From positions 7,370,501 to 7,434,500 of the forward strand of contig NZ_CP036298.1 in the NCBI RefSeq assembly GCF_007752135.1: DNA of 64,000 nucleotides. Direction: 5' to 3'. This DNA comes from Aureliella helgolandensis (GTDB taxonomy: Bacteria; Planctomycetota; Planctomycetia; Pirellulales; Pirellulaceae). A model generated the notes under the pieces. It did not search any database. It was not told the DNA's origin and saw only the letters and a list, made by a program, of their open reading frames with translations. The translations under genes and the position numbers were made by a program. Shown here piece by piece: positions 1 through 8,742 of the stretch; position 1 is the first letter of the stretch; every line of letters starts with the position of its first letter.

Positions 1-152
1 TTTCACAGGTGTACAGCCTCGAGCGGCCCGAATGGCTAGCGATGCTGGTTCCGTTCAGTCAGCCTGGTATCGTCACCATCCCCCTCTCGTTTATCGTCCT
101 GGTCATCGTTTCCCTGATGACCAGCAAGACGGGATCGGCAACACCGCAGTAG
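1..152 (+). CDS. C-terminal end of a sodium:solute symporter (partial)
   Basis: The frame beginning at base 3 is open from the window edge to a TAG at 150-152. The last 49 residues read like the final transmembrane segment of the sodium:solute symporter (SSS) family: a short loop with PFSQPGIVTIPLSF, then a hydrophobic stretch (IVLVIVSLM), then a short polar tail (TSKTGSATPQ). The pattern NPGI..IPL.F...I..SL is typical of the end of acetate/solute permeases of this family. Only the end is visible, so the substrate cannot be given. The gene converges on the PEP-CTERM gene, with a hairpin between them. Confidence 0.6.
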   Translation, partial: SQVYSLERPEWLAMLVPFSQPGIVTIPLSFIVLVIVSLMTSKTGSATPQ

Positions 153-193
153 GCTATTCCCCTATGAAGCGAACGGTGCACTGTCGACCGCGT

Positions 194-225
194 AGCCAGT
201 TGCCACAAAATCGCGGCAACTGGCT
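194..225. terminator. Hairpin between convergent genes
   Basis: Perfect 11-bp inverted repeat AGCCAGTTGCC / GGCAACTGGCT with a 10-base loop. It lies between the stop of the symporter and the stop of the convergent PEP-CTERM gene. The T-run after it is weak on both strands, so the terminator role is inferred from position. Confidence 0.5.
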
Positions 226-242
226 GATGCTTCTCTATTTAC

Positions 243-1139
243 CTACGCCGACTTATTGTGGCGAGATCGCCTACCAGAGACTAAGCCTAGGCCACTCAAA
301 ATCGTCCAAACTGCTAGCGTTGTTGGCTCTGGAACGGAATTCAACGCTATCGGCTCAACGCTCAATTCCACAAAATCAAACGCGGTGTAGGGTTCGTTGG
401 CTGCGTTAAAATCAACCTTTGCGTATCCGTCGAATCCGGCAACAGTTGTGGTATAGACTTTATTGAATTCCAGAACTGCATATGCTGACTGAACCAAACC
501 GTCTTTTTTACCAGCCTGACGGGTAAGACTAACGATTGTGCTAGTGTTGTCAGCGAAGGTAACTTGCACATTGGCAGGGGTTACATCGTAGTCTCCAAAG
601 ACCAGATTCAAGAACACATCTGTACCATCCAAGATGTCTCCCACGGCTACGCTGTAGTCGAACACAAAGCCTGGTTGATTGGGCAACGAATTTGATGGTG
701 CATTCGGAAAGGCACCACCTGCTCCGGATGTATTACTATCCGCATTGTAAACCAGCCCCCTTGAGCTCGAGCGGTCATAACTCTGCGACAATGCAATGTC
801 GGTGTATTGCGCCCCCGTAGAACCATTGTCAATAAAACCAGAGCCTGTCACGGAACTTCCGCTCACTTCGGCGACACTACGGTTGTCAAAATCGTCACCA
901 TTTCCAGTTGCTAAGACCCCGTTTCTGTTGAGATCGGGGAGAAGATCTCCAGTACTCAGGACTCCACCTGTGCGATTCGCTGCCGCTCCATCGGCCCCCT
1001 GGAAGCCCGCTGCATTTCCATAACCAAAACCATCAACATCACCGATCCGAATGGCAGTAAATACCCCGGCAGCTGCGCTGCCAATGTTTGCCGCAAACGC
1101 GAGTGCTAGGCATGAATGAAACAACAAAGTATGCCGCAT
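243..1139 (-). CDS. PEP-CTERM sorting domain protein, secreted
   Basis: 298 residues. The N-terminus has a signal peptide (MRHTLLFHSCLALAFAANIGSAAAG). The C-terminus has a PEP-CTERM tripartite signal: VPEPTTLAVW, a hydrophobic segment, then an arginine-rich end (GRRSRH). In this family the tail directs export and exosortase-type processing at the cell surface. The middle is rich in Gly, Asn, Ser and Thr with beta-strand character and no recognised enzymatic motif, so it is probably a surface or matrix protein. It appears to be a single-gene unit; a long non-coding spacer lies upstream. Confidence 0.85.
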   Translation of the reverse strand: MRHTLLFHSCLALAFAANIGSAAAGVFTAIRIGDVDGFGYGNAAGFQGADGAAANRTGGVLSTGDLLPDLNRNGVLATGNGDDFDNRSVAEVSGSSVTGSGFIDNGSTGAQYTDIALSQSYDRSSSRGLVYNADSNTSGAGGAFPNAPSNSLPNQPGFVFDYSVAVGDILDGTDVFLNLVFGDYDVTPANVQVTFADNTSTIVSLTRQAGKKDGLVQSAYAVLEFNKVYTTTVAGFDGYAKVDFNAANEPYTAFDFVELSVEPIALNSVPEPTTLAVWTILSGLGLVSGRRSRHNKSA

Positions 1140-1444
1140 AAATATCTCCCCAATTCGTACTTAGGTACTGAAACGTATGGCTATCCTCCACTGAACAAAA
1201 AATTCCATTCCTCCCCAGACTAACCCCCCTCACGAAGGATTTCAACACCCTAACTAAGCACTACCTGAGGTATTCCAGCAAATCCGCAACGACGAAACCG
1301 AACATAAAGAGGACGGGGGAACAGTAATCGCAAGACCTCCCAACTCGTGCTAGGTTACGGAGGAGCAGGTGCATGTGGCCTGGGCTGAGCGAAAAACAGT
1401 CTCGCGAGTTGACGCATAATCCCAGCTTTGTAGGCAGGTTCGAG

Positions 1445-1492
1445 CCCCCTCACCCCGGCCCTCTTCCCCAGAGTACTTGGGGAGAGGGAGGA
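1445..1492. repeat. REP-like inverted repeat
   Basis: The arms CCCTCTTCCCC (1459-1469) and GGGGAGAGGG (1479-1488) are complementary apart from one bulged base. They follow the string CCCCTCACCCCGG. This resembles the CCCTCACCCC...GGGGAGAGGG type of short dispersed repeat seen between genes in many bacteria. Confidence 0.55.
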
Positions 1493-1810
1493 AGTAATTT
1501 GTGTCGCTTCGATCCGGTAACGATGCCTAAACTGCCTATTGGGATACATGATCGTCAGCCCCCCCGGGCCGTGGCCGCCCCCTCGCTTCCAACGCGGCTT
1601 GGCGATGGATTGCGTTTCCAATCTTACCGCGAAGGCACCGTCCCCAAACACCTTGCTGCCAACCGCTTTTCGGCCACCGCAGCGCACTCGTAGCGCGGCC
1701 CCCCGGGCCGTGTTCGCCCCCACATTCAACCACGGACTATCAGTGAAGAGCGTTTTAGTTAACGCGAGAAGGCAGTTCCCCAATCACCTTGTCACGACAA
1801 CCACCCATCC

Positions 1811-1924
1811 TTGCTCACCGGGCTGTTGATTTAATCGCAATTTGAATTTTAACGCGGAGGTTGCGTCCTTAATTGACTTGTAGCGGAGGTTATCTTTCCT
1901 TGCTCACGCGGCGGGTTACTATTT
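1811..1924. repeat. Dispersed 114-bp intergenic repeat, copy 1
   Basis: Aligns without gaps to 55617-55730, with about 14 differences by hand count (about 88% identity). Each copy starts with TTGCTCACCG, contains a conserved A/T-rich block ending in GCGGAGGTTGCGTCC, and closes with a second CCTTGCTCACGCGGCG motif. Both copies lie between genes. Confidence 0.75.
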
Positions 1925-2062
1925 CAACAGCCCGTCACGTGGCGGGTTACGGGTTCGGTCAAGCCAGTGAGTGGGGGCAGATACGCATTTGTTTCACTCG
2001 CTGCAGCTTCGGCGCGGTCGTGAAGTGGCCGAGGGCGATCCCCCCGCTTCAAGCCTAGATGG

Positions 2063-2710
2063 TTAGGGGGCGATACGGAAAGTCTTCCAGGATTGCGCGT
2101 CTTGCAATTCGTAGACGATACGGTCATGCAGGCGACTGGGACGGCCTTGCCAAAACTCCACGCGATCGGGCCTAAGCAAATAGCCGCCCCAATAGTCGGG
2201 ACGCTCCACGCGTCCCTCCCCTACGCTCTCAGTTAGTTCGGTCATCGCTTTCTCAAGTTCATGACGATCGGCCACCGGCTGAGACTGAGGGCTAACCACC
2301 GCACCAATCTGGCTCGACCGCGGACGGGCCTGAAAGTACTCATCGCTAACCTCTGCCGACGTCCGTTCGACACGGCCCTCCACGCGAACCTGCTGCTCCA
2401 GATGTGGCCAGTAGAACACTAGACTCGCAAAGGGGTACTGCCGCAGCTGCTGAGCTTTGGAAGATTCGTAATTGGTAAAGAACGCGAACCCCTCCGACGT
2501 ACACTGTTTGAGCAGCACGATGCGGGAGGTGGTCCGCCCCTCTCCGCTGCAGGTGGAGAGGGTCATTGCATTGATTTCTAGCCAAGGGGTGCTATTGGCC
2601 TCTTGGGCGCGTTGGAACCAAATCTTGAATTGTTGGATTGGGTCGCTGGCAACATCCGCCAATTCAAGCGAATTTTCCTGATAGTTGCGCCGCATATTCT
2701 CGATTTCCAT
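2063..2710 (-). CDS. pdxH: Pyridoxamine 5'-phosphate oxidase
   Basis: 215 residues, the usual length for this FMN enzyme (E. coli PdxH has 218). It oxidises pyridoxamine or pyridoxine 5'-phosphate to pyridoxal 5'-phosphate in the cytoplasm. Family features are in order: the N-terminal R.NY motif, DP..QF..W...A, the FMN-binding SRIVLLK, FAFFTNYESSKA.QL, RVEGRVER, the run SSQIGA.VSPQSQ, and the C-terminal substrate-site stretch WGGY.L.P...EFWQGRPSRLHDR, ending WKTFRIAP. ATG start. No partner genes of vitamin B6 metabolism are adjacent. Confidence 0.96.
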   Translation of the reverse strand: MEIENMRRNYQENSLELADVASDPIQQFKIWFQRAQEANSTPWLEINAMTLSTCSGEGRTTSRIVLLKQCTSEGFAFFTNYESSKAQQLRQYPFASLVFYWPHLEQQVRVEGRVERTSAEVSDEYFQARPRSSQIGAVVSPQSQPVADRHELEKAMTELTESVGEGRVERPDYWGGYLLRPDRVEFWQGRPSRLHDRIVYELQDAQSWKTFRIAP

Positions 2711-2920
2711 CTATTTTCTCCACAATGACTGACAATCAACGATCGGTTAAGTCGTAAGCTTGAAGGTGTCCCATGTCAACGCGATCCTCCGCAGCGGCCA
2801 CCACTCTTATCCCCATTTTGGCACACTTATTGCTATTAAGCATCTGGACCGGTTGGCCAATTGCCAGCCTGACAGTTCCGTATTCAATCCATTTGAACTG
2901 AGGATCTGAGTAACCAAGAG

Positions 2921-3505
2921 ATGACTAATCGCTTACCACAAGAGATACAGTATTGTTTGGCAGGGCACTTGCTCGTGGCAGCCCCGGCCTGGGAGCATCC
3001 GTTTTATGGCCGCTCTGTGTGCCTAGTTGTCCACCACTCTCCAGATCAAGCAGTGGGCATTTTCCTGAATCGACAACTCCCCGTCACCGCGGATGGCTTG
3101 TGGAAGCAATTGTCGGGAGGCCAAGCCGTAGCAACTCGGCCAACCTTGAACTTTGGCGGCCCCCACTCGGGTCCCATCATCGCCTTGCACGATCAAATTC
3201 AGCTGTCCGAGCACGCATGTGCCGAGGGGGTCTACTGCACCGCTCAATTGGAAAACCTGAAAACCCTGGTGAAGACTCCAAGTCAGATGCATTTCAAGCT
3301 AATCGTCGGCCAAACGGAATGGGGCACCGGCGAGCTTGATCAGCAGTTTGCGGCCGGCAAATGGCTCCCGCTCCCAATCTCCCCCAGTTTGGTATTCGAA
3401 GAGGCGGAGTATTTGTGGCATCGAGCCCTCCGAACGGTAGGGAATAGCCTGGTTGCCTCGATGACGGGCGTTTCAGGTCTACCCTCAAGCGTCTTGGCAA
3501 ACTAA
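2921..3505 (+). CDS. YqgE/AlgH family protein (DUF179)
   Basis: 194 residues. The N-terminal half carries the DUF179 pattern: LAGHLLVAAPAW..PFYGRSVCLVVHHS...AVGIFLNR, followed by LNFGGPHSGPIIALH and later FKLIVGQTEWGTGELDQQFAAGKWL. The biochemical role of this family is not settled; it is a soluble, conserved bacterial protein. The ATG at 2921 directly starts the homology. A cold-shock-domain gene follows 86 bases downstream on the same strand. Confidence 0.88.
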   Translation: MTNRLPQEIQYCLAGHLLVAAPAWEHPFYGRSVCLVVHHSPDQAVGIFLNRQLPVTADGLWKQLSGGQAVATRPTLNFGGPHSGPIIALHDQIQLSEHACAEGVYCTAQLENLKTLVKTPSQMHFKLIVGQTEWGTGELDQQFAAGKWLPLPISPSLVFEEAEYLWHRALRTVGNSLVASMTGVSGLPSSVLAN

Positions 3506-3591
3506 AGTTGTGGCCGGGCGGACCAACACCATTCACCGCTTGTCAATCTTTGTTCAAAATCCCTAACACGAGCGTGTGAAGCGAGTCCACG

Positions 3592-3933
3592 ATGCGAATT
3601 GGCCAAGTCGTCAAAGTCATACCCGAAAAGAAGATCGGGTTCATTCACTCCGAAGATCTGCACGAAGATGTCTTCTTCCACTTTTCTAAGGTGACGAAAG
3701 TCGGCACCTTAGATTTGCAGGAGGGCGATGAGGTCGAGTACGAAATCGATGAACTCGCCAAGCTCCAGAAACAGCGTTTGCAGGCCACGTCCGTGCGGCG
3801 TTCGGTGCGCCCTCTGGCCATGCGTCTGCAGCCCAGCGACGCGCCCGAATTGAAGGCCCACCACCACCCCAAAGCACGACGCCGACGTCCCACGTGGCGC
3901 GACAAAGAAGACCCTAAACAAGAAGATGTCTGA
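3592..3933 (+). CDS. Cold-shock-domain protein with basic tail
   Basis: 113 residues. Residues 1-65 form a cold-shock-like OB fold: G.V..V...KKIGFIHSEDLHEDVFFHFSKV....LQEGDEVEYEI, which retains the RNP-type FIH and VFFHFS aromatic patches that bind single-stranded nucleic acid. The rest is a basic tail rich in Arg, His and Pro (HHHPKARRRRP), likely for RNA contacts. It is longer than classic 70-residue CspA proteins because of this tail. It is probably an RNA-binding protein; no specific target can be given. Confidence 0.85.
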   Translation: MRIGQVVKVIPEKKIGFIHSEDLHEDVFFHFSKVTKVGTLDLQEGDEVEYEIDELAKLQKQRLQATSVRRSVRPLAMRLQPSDAPELKAHHHPKARRRRPTWRDKEDPKQEDV

Positions 3934-3984
3934 GTTGGCTAGTGCATTGTCAACACTAAAAATTAGGGTCTAGCGAGCGTTCGG

Positions 3985-4057
3985 AAAAAGGTGTCCGACA
4001 CCAAAAGTGCAAAGCACCCGAAGGGCCGTTCCGGCTTTTGGTGTCGGACACCTTATT
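3985..4057. repeat. Long inverted repeat built from GGTGTCCGACACC palindromes
   Basis: Two perfect 20-bp arms (3988-4007 and 4035-4054) flank a 27-base loop. Each arm itself contains the near-palindrome GGTGTC-C/G-GACACC. Complementarity continues a few bases outward (CGGAAA / TTTCCG) with one bulge. It lies between the converging cold-shock gene and the 4157-6301 gene. It could act as a bidirectional transcription stop or be a small non-autonomous element. Confidence 0.75.
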
Positions 4058-4156
4058 TCCGCGCAACCCGAAAATTAAACTTTGAAAATGCACTAGCGAG
4101 TCTTTCCCCATCCCTAAATCGGTCCAGGAAAAGCAACTCTCCTCCACCAACTGGCT

Positions 4157-6301
4157 CTACCCGTCGCCAGCTGGCGTTTGCGCCGCAGGAGTCGACGAAA
4201 AGGCCCGAATGGCTTGCTCACTTTCGCTGACCAAGTTGTCTTGCATGAATTTCTGCAGCATATTGCGAGTGGATTGGAACATATTGTCAATGCGTCGCTT
4301 TGAATTCGACGGAATGGTACGGACCGATTCATCCAACATGCGACGCTGAATTGCAGACAATTCATCGGCCATTTCGGTGTAGGTACGAAGTCCTCGCAGT
4401 TCGTTCATGGTGTCTTGAGCTTTGGCAAGTTCACCATCGCGCAGATAGATTTTGATCTTGGCTGACAGTAAATTCCGCAAGCCAATCAGATCGAGAATAT
4501 CGCCTTGAAACCCCTTTACGAAGGCTTCGGCCTCCAAACGGCGGCGATCGTCCGGCAGACTTGCCACTTCGACCCTTTTGAGTCCCGGTACCATCGGCAA
4601 TTGCGCCAGTACGCTATCACCATTCTTGATATAGATTTGAAGCAGGGGCGCTCGCAGCTCGATTTCGAATTCAGCCGTGTCTAAAACTTCGACGATTGCT
4701 TCGGAGGAGCTCTCCGCTGCATCGAGATTTTCCGTAGCTGTTGGAGATGTTTCGGTAGAGGTGCCCCCCACATCTGCCAATGCCTTCTCAGCTGCCGCTT
4801 TTTCGGCAGCCAGCGACTCTTCCAGCTCCTTCTTGGCTGCGGCAGCTTGCTCGACCGCACGCTCGGATTTTAGCTTCTCACGCTTGATTGCCGCGGGAAG
4901 AATAACGCTTGGTGAATCCGGGATCGGTACCGTAAAGCGACCGCGCCAATCGGTTCTTCCCAAGTAATTAAACTGTCCGGAGAGAAGATCGCGTTGGTAG
5001 ATAAAGCATCCCGACTGCGTCTCCTTGGTTCCGCGCACTTCGACTTGAAGATCGGTCCGCGCGACTTGCGGGCGAACTCGCAGAACAACTCGCTGAGTCC
5101 GGCGGTTCTTGCGTCCCTGCAAGCCGGGGCCTCCGGTATACGAATAGACGTTCGCTTGCAGTTTGACCCCATCGCCGGCGGTGACAGCCGCAAAGGTCCA
5201 AGGAAGTGCTTCCAGCAAGGTTGGCACTCCGTTGCGATCGTCACGACGGATGATTGGCTGCAGGACATCTCCGGTAACCATGGCGGCTGGGTTGGATTGA
5301 TCGAGGATTAAACCACCGGCCTTGAGCAAGAGTTCGGCAGTGGTGGCATCGGCATCTTCAACCCGAGCCACCGGTGCAAAAGCCAGCGGGAACAGGGCAG
5401 CGGCGACGTGCGCTGCTTGCGACCATTCGGCACATTCGCTCTGAAACATAGGTCCCAGGTACTGCATCGGACAATCGAGCTCTCGGAGCTTCAATGTAAA
5501 TCGTGCATTCTCCACGCCAACCATTAGATAGAACATTTTATCGTAACTGCGCAGCACGCGATCGGACTGCCAGGGCAGCATGGTAACCAATGGTCGCATC
5601 TGCTCTTGAACGGCGGGTAGCTGAGCTCTTGGAATAAGTGCACAGTTAATGGCATCTGCCTGAAGCTGTGCCAACAGTGCGTCGCTCCCACCTTCAAAGA
5701 CGACACTCTTCCCCAATAGCTTCGAAGCGGCTTCCGTATCCTCTGCTGCGACGTATCGCGAGGCTGCCAGCTCAAGCATCTCTAAGGTCTCGCGGGCGAG
5801 GTACACACTCTCTACCGCCTCCAGGGCCACGTCAAAGGTCCGTAAAGACTTGGTCTCCTCTCGCGCTGTTGAAACCACGAGCACGAATTCCGCATCCTGC
5901 AGATCCTCGAGCGTAAACCCTTCGAAACGCCGCCCGATCGCACCGGCAACCTCCGGGGGCATCGAGGACACCTCCACTTGCCAAGCAGCGCGGAAGGTTC
6001 GTTCGAGTTCATTGGCAAGCTGTGTTTGAAATTGCTTTCGTGCCATTTCTGAAACGGAAACATCCGCCGAAAACGCACATTCGAGCTTCACCACGTAGGG
6101 TGAAAACTCCCAGATTTTCACATCGGCCATGTCGGCCGCTAGGAGCACAACTCCAGGCAACAGGCACCAAGCCAGCAAGCACCCTACCGATCTTCCAAGC
6201 CACTGGAACATCGCCATAGAGCTCTGCCCGCTGGTCGGCGAACGACCATGAACAGCTTGGTAGCCCTGAGGCGTTCGGCGCATTCCATCGTTATTGTTCA
6301 T
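4157..6301 (-). CDS. Large secreted protein of unknown function
   Basis: About 714 residues from the ATG at 6301; a TTG two codons earlier is less likely. Residues around 30-55 (LGRSVGCLLAWCLLPGVVLLAA) are a signal peptide or membrane anchor. No catalytic motif is recognised. A middle region looks beta-rich (PQVARTDLQVEVRGTK..SGCFIYQRD). An Ala/Glu/Lys-rich coiled-coil stretch (KREKLKSERAVEQAAAAKK) and an acidic linker follow, and the C-terminus is helical. It is the last gene of a minus-strand cluster and starts just after the solute-binding gene's stop, so it probably works with that gene. Family assignment is uncertain. Confidence 0.75.
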   Translation of the reverse strand: MNNNDGMRRTPQGYQAVHGRSPTSGQSSMAMFQWLGRSVGCLLAWCLLPGVVLLAADMADVKIWEFSPYVVKLECAFSADVSVSEMARKQFQTQLANELERTFRAAWQVEVSSMPPEVAGAIGRRFEGFTLEDLQDAEFVLVVSTAREETKSLRTFDVALEAVESVYLARETLEMLELAASRYVAAEDTEAASKLLGKSVVFEGGSDALLAQLQADAINCALIPRAQLPAVQEQMRPLVTMLPWQSDRVLRSYDKMFYLMVGVENARFTLKLRELDCPMQYLGPMFQSECAEWSQAAHVAAALFPLAFAPVARVEDADATTAELLLKAGGLILDQSNPAAMVTGDVLQPIIRRDDRNGVPTLLEALPWTFAAVTAGDGVKLQANVYSYTGGPGLQGRKNRRTQRVVLRVRPQVARTDLQVEVRGTKETQSGCFIYQRDLLSGQFNYLGRTDWRGRFTVPIPDSPSVILPAAIKREKLKSERAVEQAAAAKKELEESLAAEKAAAEKALADVGGTSTETSPTATENLDAAESSSEAIVEVLDTAEFEIELRAPLLQIYIKNGDSVLAQLPMVPGLKRVEVASLPDDRRRLEAEAFVKGFQGDILDLIGLRNLLSAKIKIYLRDGELAKAQDTMNELRGLRTYTEMADELSAIQRRMLDESVRTIPSNSKRRIDNMFQSTRNMLQKFMQDNLVSESEQAIRAFSSTPAAQTPAGDG

Positions 6302-6312
6302 CTGCAATTTGC

Positions 6313-8742
6313 CTAGCGTCCCAAAGTTTTCTCAATGCCCAAATTTACGCGCCAGGCATCCACATCTTGGTAAAGCGATACGGGGCGTCCCTCCAGGCCT
6401 TCAACATAGCGGCTGACCGCAAATCGATCGGTCACTTGCCACAGAGGCAGAACCGGCAAATGATAGTCGATCAACTGGTGCAAGTTTTGCATCGCGTCGC
6501 GCACCTCACGCCAGTTCCGAGCCGCTCGCAACTGTTCGAGAGCTTGGACGATAAAGGGATTATCGCTCGTCGCTATCCCGTCTCCGCCTAACAGTCGTTC
6601 GATATCGGTGGCAGGTTCCCACATGGTAGTGATGACGTAGACAAAATCGCATTCGATCGATTCGTCCACGGACTCCCCTGGAGGCAGCACCAGCATTTCC
6701 GCTGCGATACCAACGTTTTGCCATTGCTGAATCATTCCCTGGACGGCTACGCGGGCAAATTCAAAATCGGGGCAAGCGATCACTAACTGTTTGCGTTCGG
6801 GGGTCGGCTTATGCTGCTTCTCTGCCGCCTTATCCAATTCCTTTTCGGCCATGACGACCAGCAGCTTGGCCAACTGCGGGCTGTATTCGATCGGTTTGAC
6901 TTCAGGATTGTAAGCGTAAGCTAGGGGATCCGACTCGCCATTGCCAAGGGGAAACGGCCCACTCACCAGACGTCCATCATCCCAATCTTGACTATTCAGC
7001 AACTCACCGGTCAACATCGCTTCGCGATTGGTAGCATACAGCAATGCCCGGCGAAACTTCGTGTTCTGCACATAGGGATCGTCGGACACGGGAATCAACA
7101 TATGTGTCGTCGGCAGAGAGTAGGCGGCTACTCGCAGACGCGGGTCGGCAGCTAAGCGCTTCGCATCTGCTGGATAGAGTTGGTCTAGCAAATCGATTTC
7201 GCCACGCAACAGATCGTTTACGGCAAGCTTGGGATCGGTGTAGAAGACTTCCACAATTTCGACCGGGGCGCCACGTTGGGCAGCTGCGGGGCGGATTTTG
7301 AAGGAAGTCTCCGTCTCGTCTTGCGTCGCAATACGATACTCGCCAGGCAGCTTTGATTCCTGGGGCTCGGAGGCATCGCCCTCGCCGGCGGGAATCGTCC
7401 ATTGCAACAGTGCATGGGGCAGAACGTTCGGTCGCTTTAACTGGACCAGCACTTGCTGGCTGGACGGGACGGACACCGATCGAAAGATAGCAGCCCAGGA
7501 TGCATCATAATCGTCGCTATCGAGTTCCGCACGTTCTAAGAGAATCTGTGCCAAGTCGTACGCGTTGATGTTACTTTCCAGACTCGGGTCAAGGGAAAGA
7601 ATCAATTGTTGTCGATCGTCACTCAGTGCGTAAGTGCCGAGTGCGAATCGATACTTCCCTCCCTCGGGGCCACTCTCCACAAAATCGAACAGCGACTGGT
7701 AGACCAAGCTCCCAGCGCGGCGGGCGGGCCAATTCACTAAACTGGCCGGATCTAATTCTCGGCTGCGTTGCATCACGCCCACGCGTACCATGGGATGGAT
7801 CCGATTGATCTCATTGATCAAGTCTTGCGCTTCCTTGAGATCGGGCAAGATGCTCAGCATGTCGACCGCCGCCTTGCGTGCGGCGCGGTAATCCTGAGCT
7901 TCCATCAGAGCCACCGCTTCACGGCGTTTGGCCTGCGCCATCGCTTCGAGCTTTGCCTGCCATTGCTTGACCACCGGCAGGGACGCCCCATACTGATCAT
8001 TCAGTCGCTTGAGGATCTTTTTCGCGCTCGACAGATCACCATTCTTCAAATACTCGCCCATCATGCTGTCCGCGACGCGCGACAGCGCGCCATTGACTGC
8101 AGCAGCGCGGTAGCCAGGAGCGGTTTCCTTGAGCTCTTCTAGGGCGGAGAGCGTTTGCGGGAGCGCACCCGATGTATACAGTTCCACGGCGCTGCGAAAC
8201 AAGAATTCCTGCCGCAATGACTCCAGCTGCCGCATGCCAGGGTAGTTCTTCATCAAGAAGCTGAGGTTTTGAAATGCTCCGATAAAGTCCTTGTTCTCCA
8301 TCGCATCCAAGGCTTGTTGATAGATCCTCTGCTCATACAACTCAACCCGTTCAATATCGCGCCACAGGACCTCATACTTGCGTTCCTGGAACCGCACCAA
8401 TACGACGGGTAATTTTTCGGTTTCCTTGGGATTGGACGGTACGACACGACCGGGAAATGGGAGCGTTAGAACCTTGACACTATCTCCTCCTGCCGCCGGT
8501 TTCAACGTAATCAAGTCGAAGGGTTGCTGATCGATGAGGGGCGGTTCAACGACTTCAATCTCTTCCTGCGCAAAGCAACTCCCCTGCCCCGCTGCTCCCC
8601 AAACAACTGCCCAGGCGACGCACATTGCGCACAGCCACTGCAAGCGTGCTGAGCGGGGCCATTGACGCCAGATTGCTTGCGAACGATTTCGAGAATCGCC
8701 CCCAGTCCCTCGACCGCGTGAGCGGTAGTTAAGCTCTTGCAC
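6313..8742 (-). CDS. Family-5 extracellular solute-binding protein with TPR-like N-terminal region
   Basis: 809 residues with a GTG start whose G is shared with the TAG stop of the upstream propeller gene. A signal sequence lies near residues 33-59 (LQWLCAMCVAWAVVWG). Residues about 130-310 are helical repeats that look TPR-like (YQQALDAMENKDFIGAFQNL; MEAQDYRAARKAAVDMLSI). The C-terminal half matches the SBP family 5 (oligopeptide/nickel-binding) pattern: FYTDPKLAVNDLLRGEIDLLDQLYP, F.RALLYATNREAML, and the closing HLPVLPLWQV. No ABC permease or ATPase gene is nearby; ExbB/ExbD genes are, which is unusual for an SBP5 protein. Confidence 0.8.
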   Translation of the reverse strand: MQELNYRSRGRGTGGDSRNRSQAIWRQWPRSARLQWLCAMCVAWAVVWGAAGQGSCFAQEEIEVVEPPLIDQQPFDLITLKPAAGGDSVKVLTLPFPGRVVPSNPKETEKLPVVLVRFQERKYEVLWRDIERVELYEQRIYQQALDAMENKDFIGAFQNLSFLMKNYPGMRQLESLRQEFLFRSAVELYTSGALPQTLSALEELKETAPGYRAAAVNGALSRVADSMMGEYLKNGDLSSAKKILKRLNDQYGASLPVVKQWQAKLEAMAQAKRREAVALMEAQDYRAARKAAVDMLSILPDLKEAQDLINEINRIHPMVRVGVMQRSRELDPASLVNWPARRAGSLVYQSLFDFVESGPEGGKYRFALGTYALSDDRQQLILSLDPSLESNINAYDLAQILLERAELDSDDYDASWAAIFRSVSVPSSQQVLVQLKRPNVLPHALLQWTIPAGEGDASEPQESKLPGEYRIATQDETETSFKIRPAAAQRGAPVEIVEVFYTDPKLAVNDLLRGEIDLLDQLYPADAKRLAADPRLRVAAYSLPTTHMLIPVSDDPYVQNTKFRRALLYATNREAMLTGELLNSQDWDDGRLVSGPFPLGNGESDPLAYAYNPEVKPIEYSPQLAKLLVVMAEKELDKAAEKQHKPTPERKQLVIACPDFEFARVAVQGMIQQWQNVGIAAEMLVLPPGESVDESIECDFVYVITTMWEPATDIERLLGGDGIATSDNPFIVQALEQLRAARNWREVRDAMQNLHQLIDYHLPVLPLWQVTDRFAVSRYVEGLEGRPVSLYQDVDAWRVNLGIEKTLGR

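Larger units (their letters stand above)
1140..2062. other. Repeat-rich intergenic spacer
   Basis: About 920 bases without a credible gene. It contains a REP-like inverted repeat (1445-1492), two related C/G-rich blocks sharing CCCCCGGGCCGTG (about 1559-1582 and 1699-1722), and one copy of a dispersed 114-bp repeat (1811-1924). The reading frames across it are C/G-driven and overlap one another on both strands, as expected for non-coding DNA. Confidence 0.6.

Noticed and set aside
6313-8742. Part of a peptide ABC importer
   Set aside because: The SBP5 domain is clear, but no permease or ATPase gene is nearby; neighbours are ExbB/ExbD.
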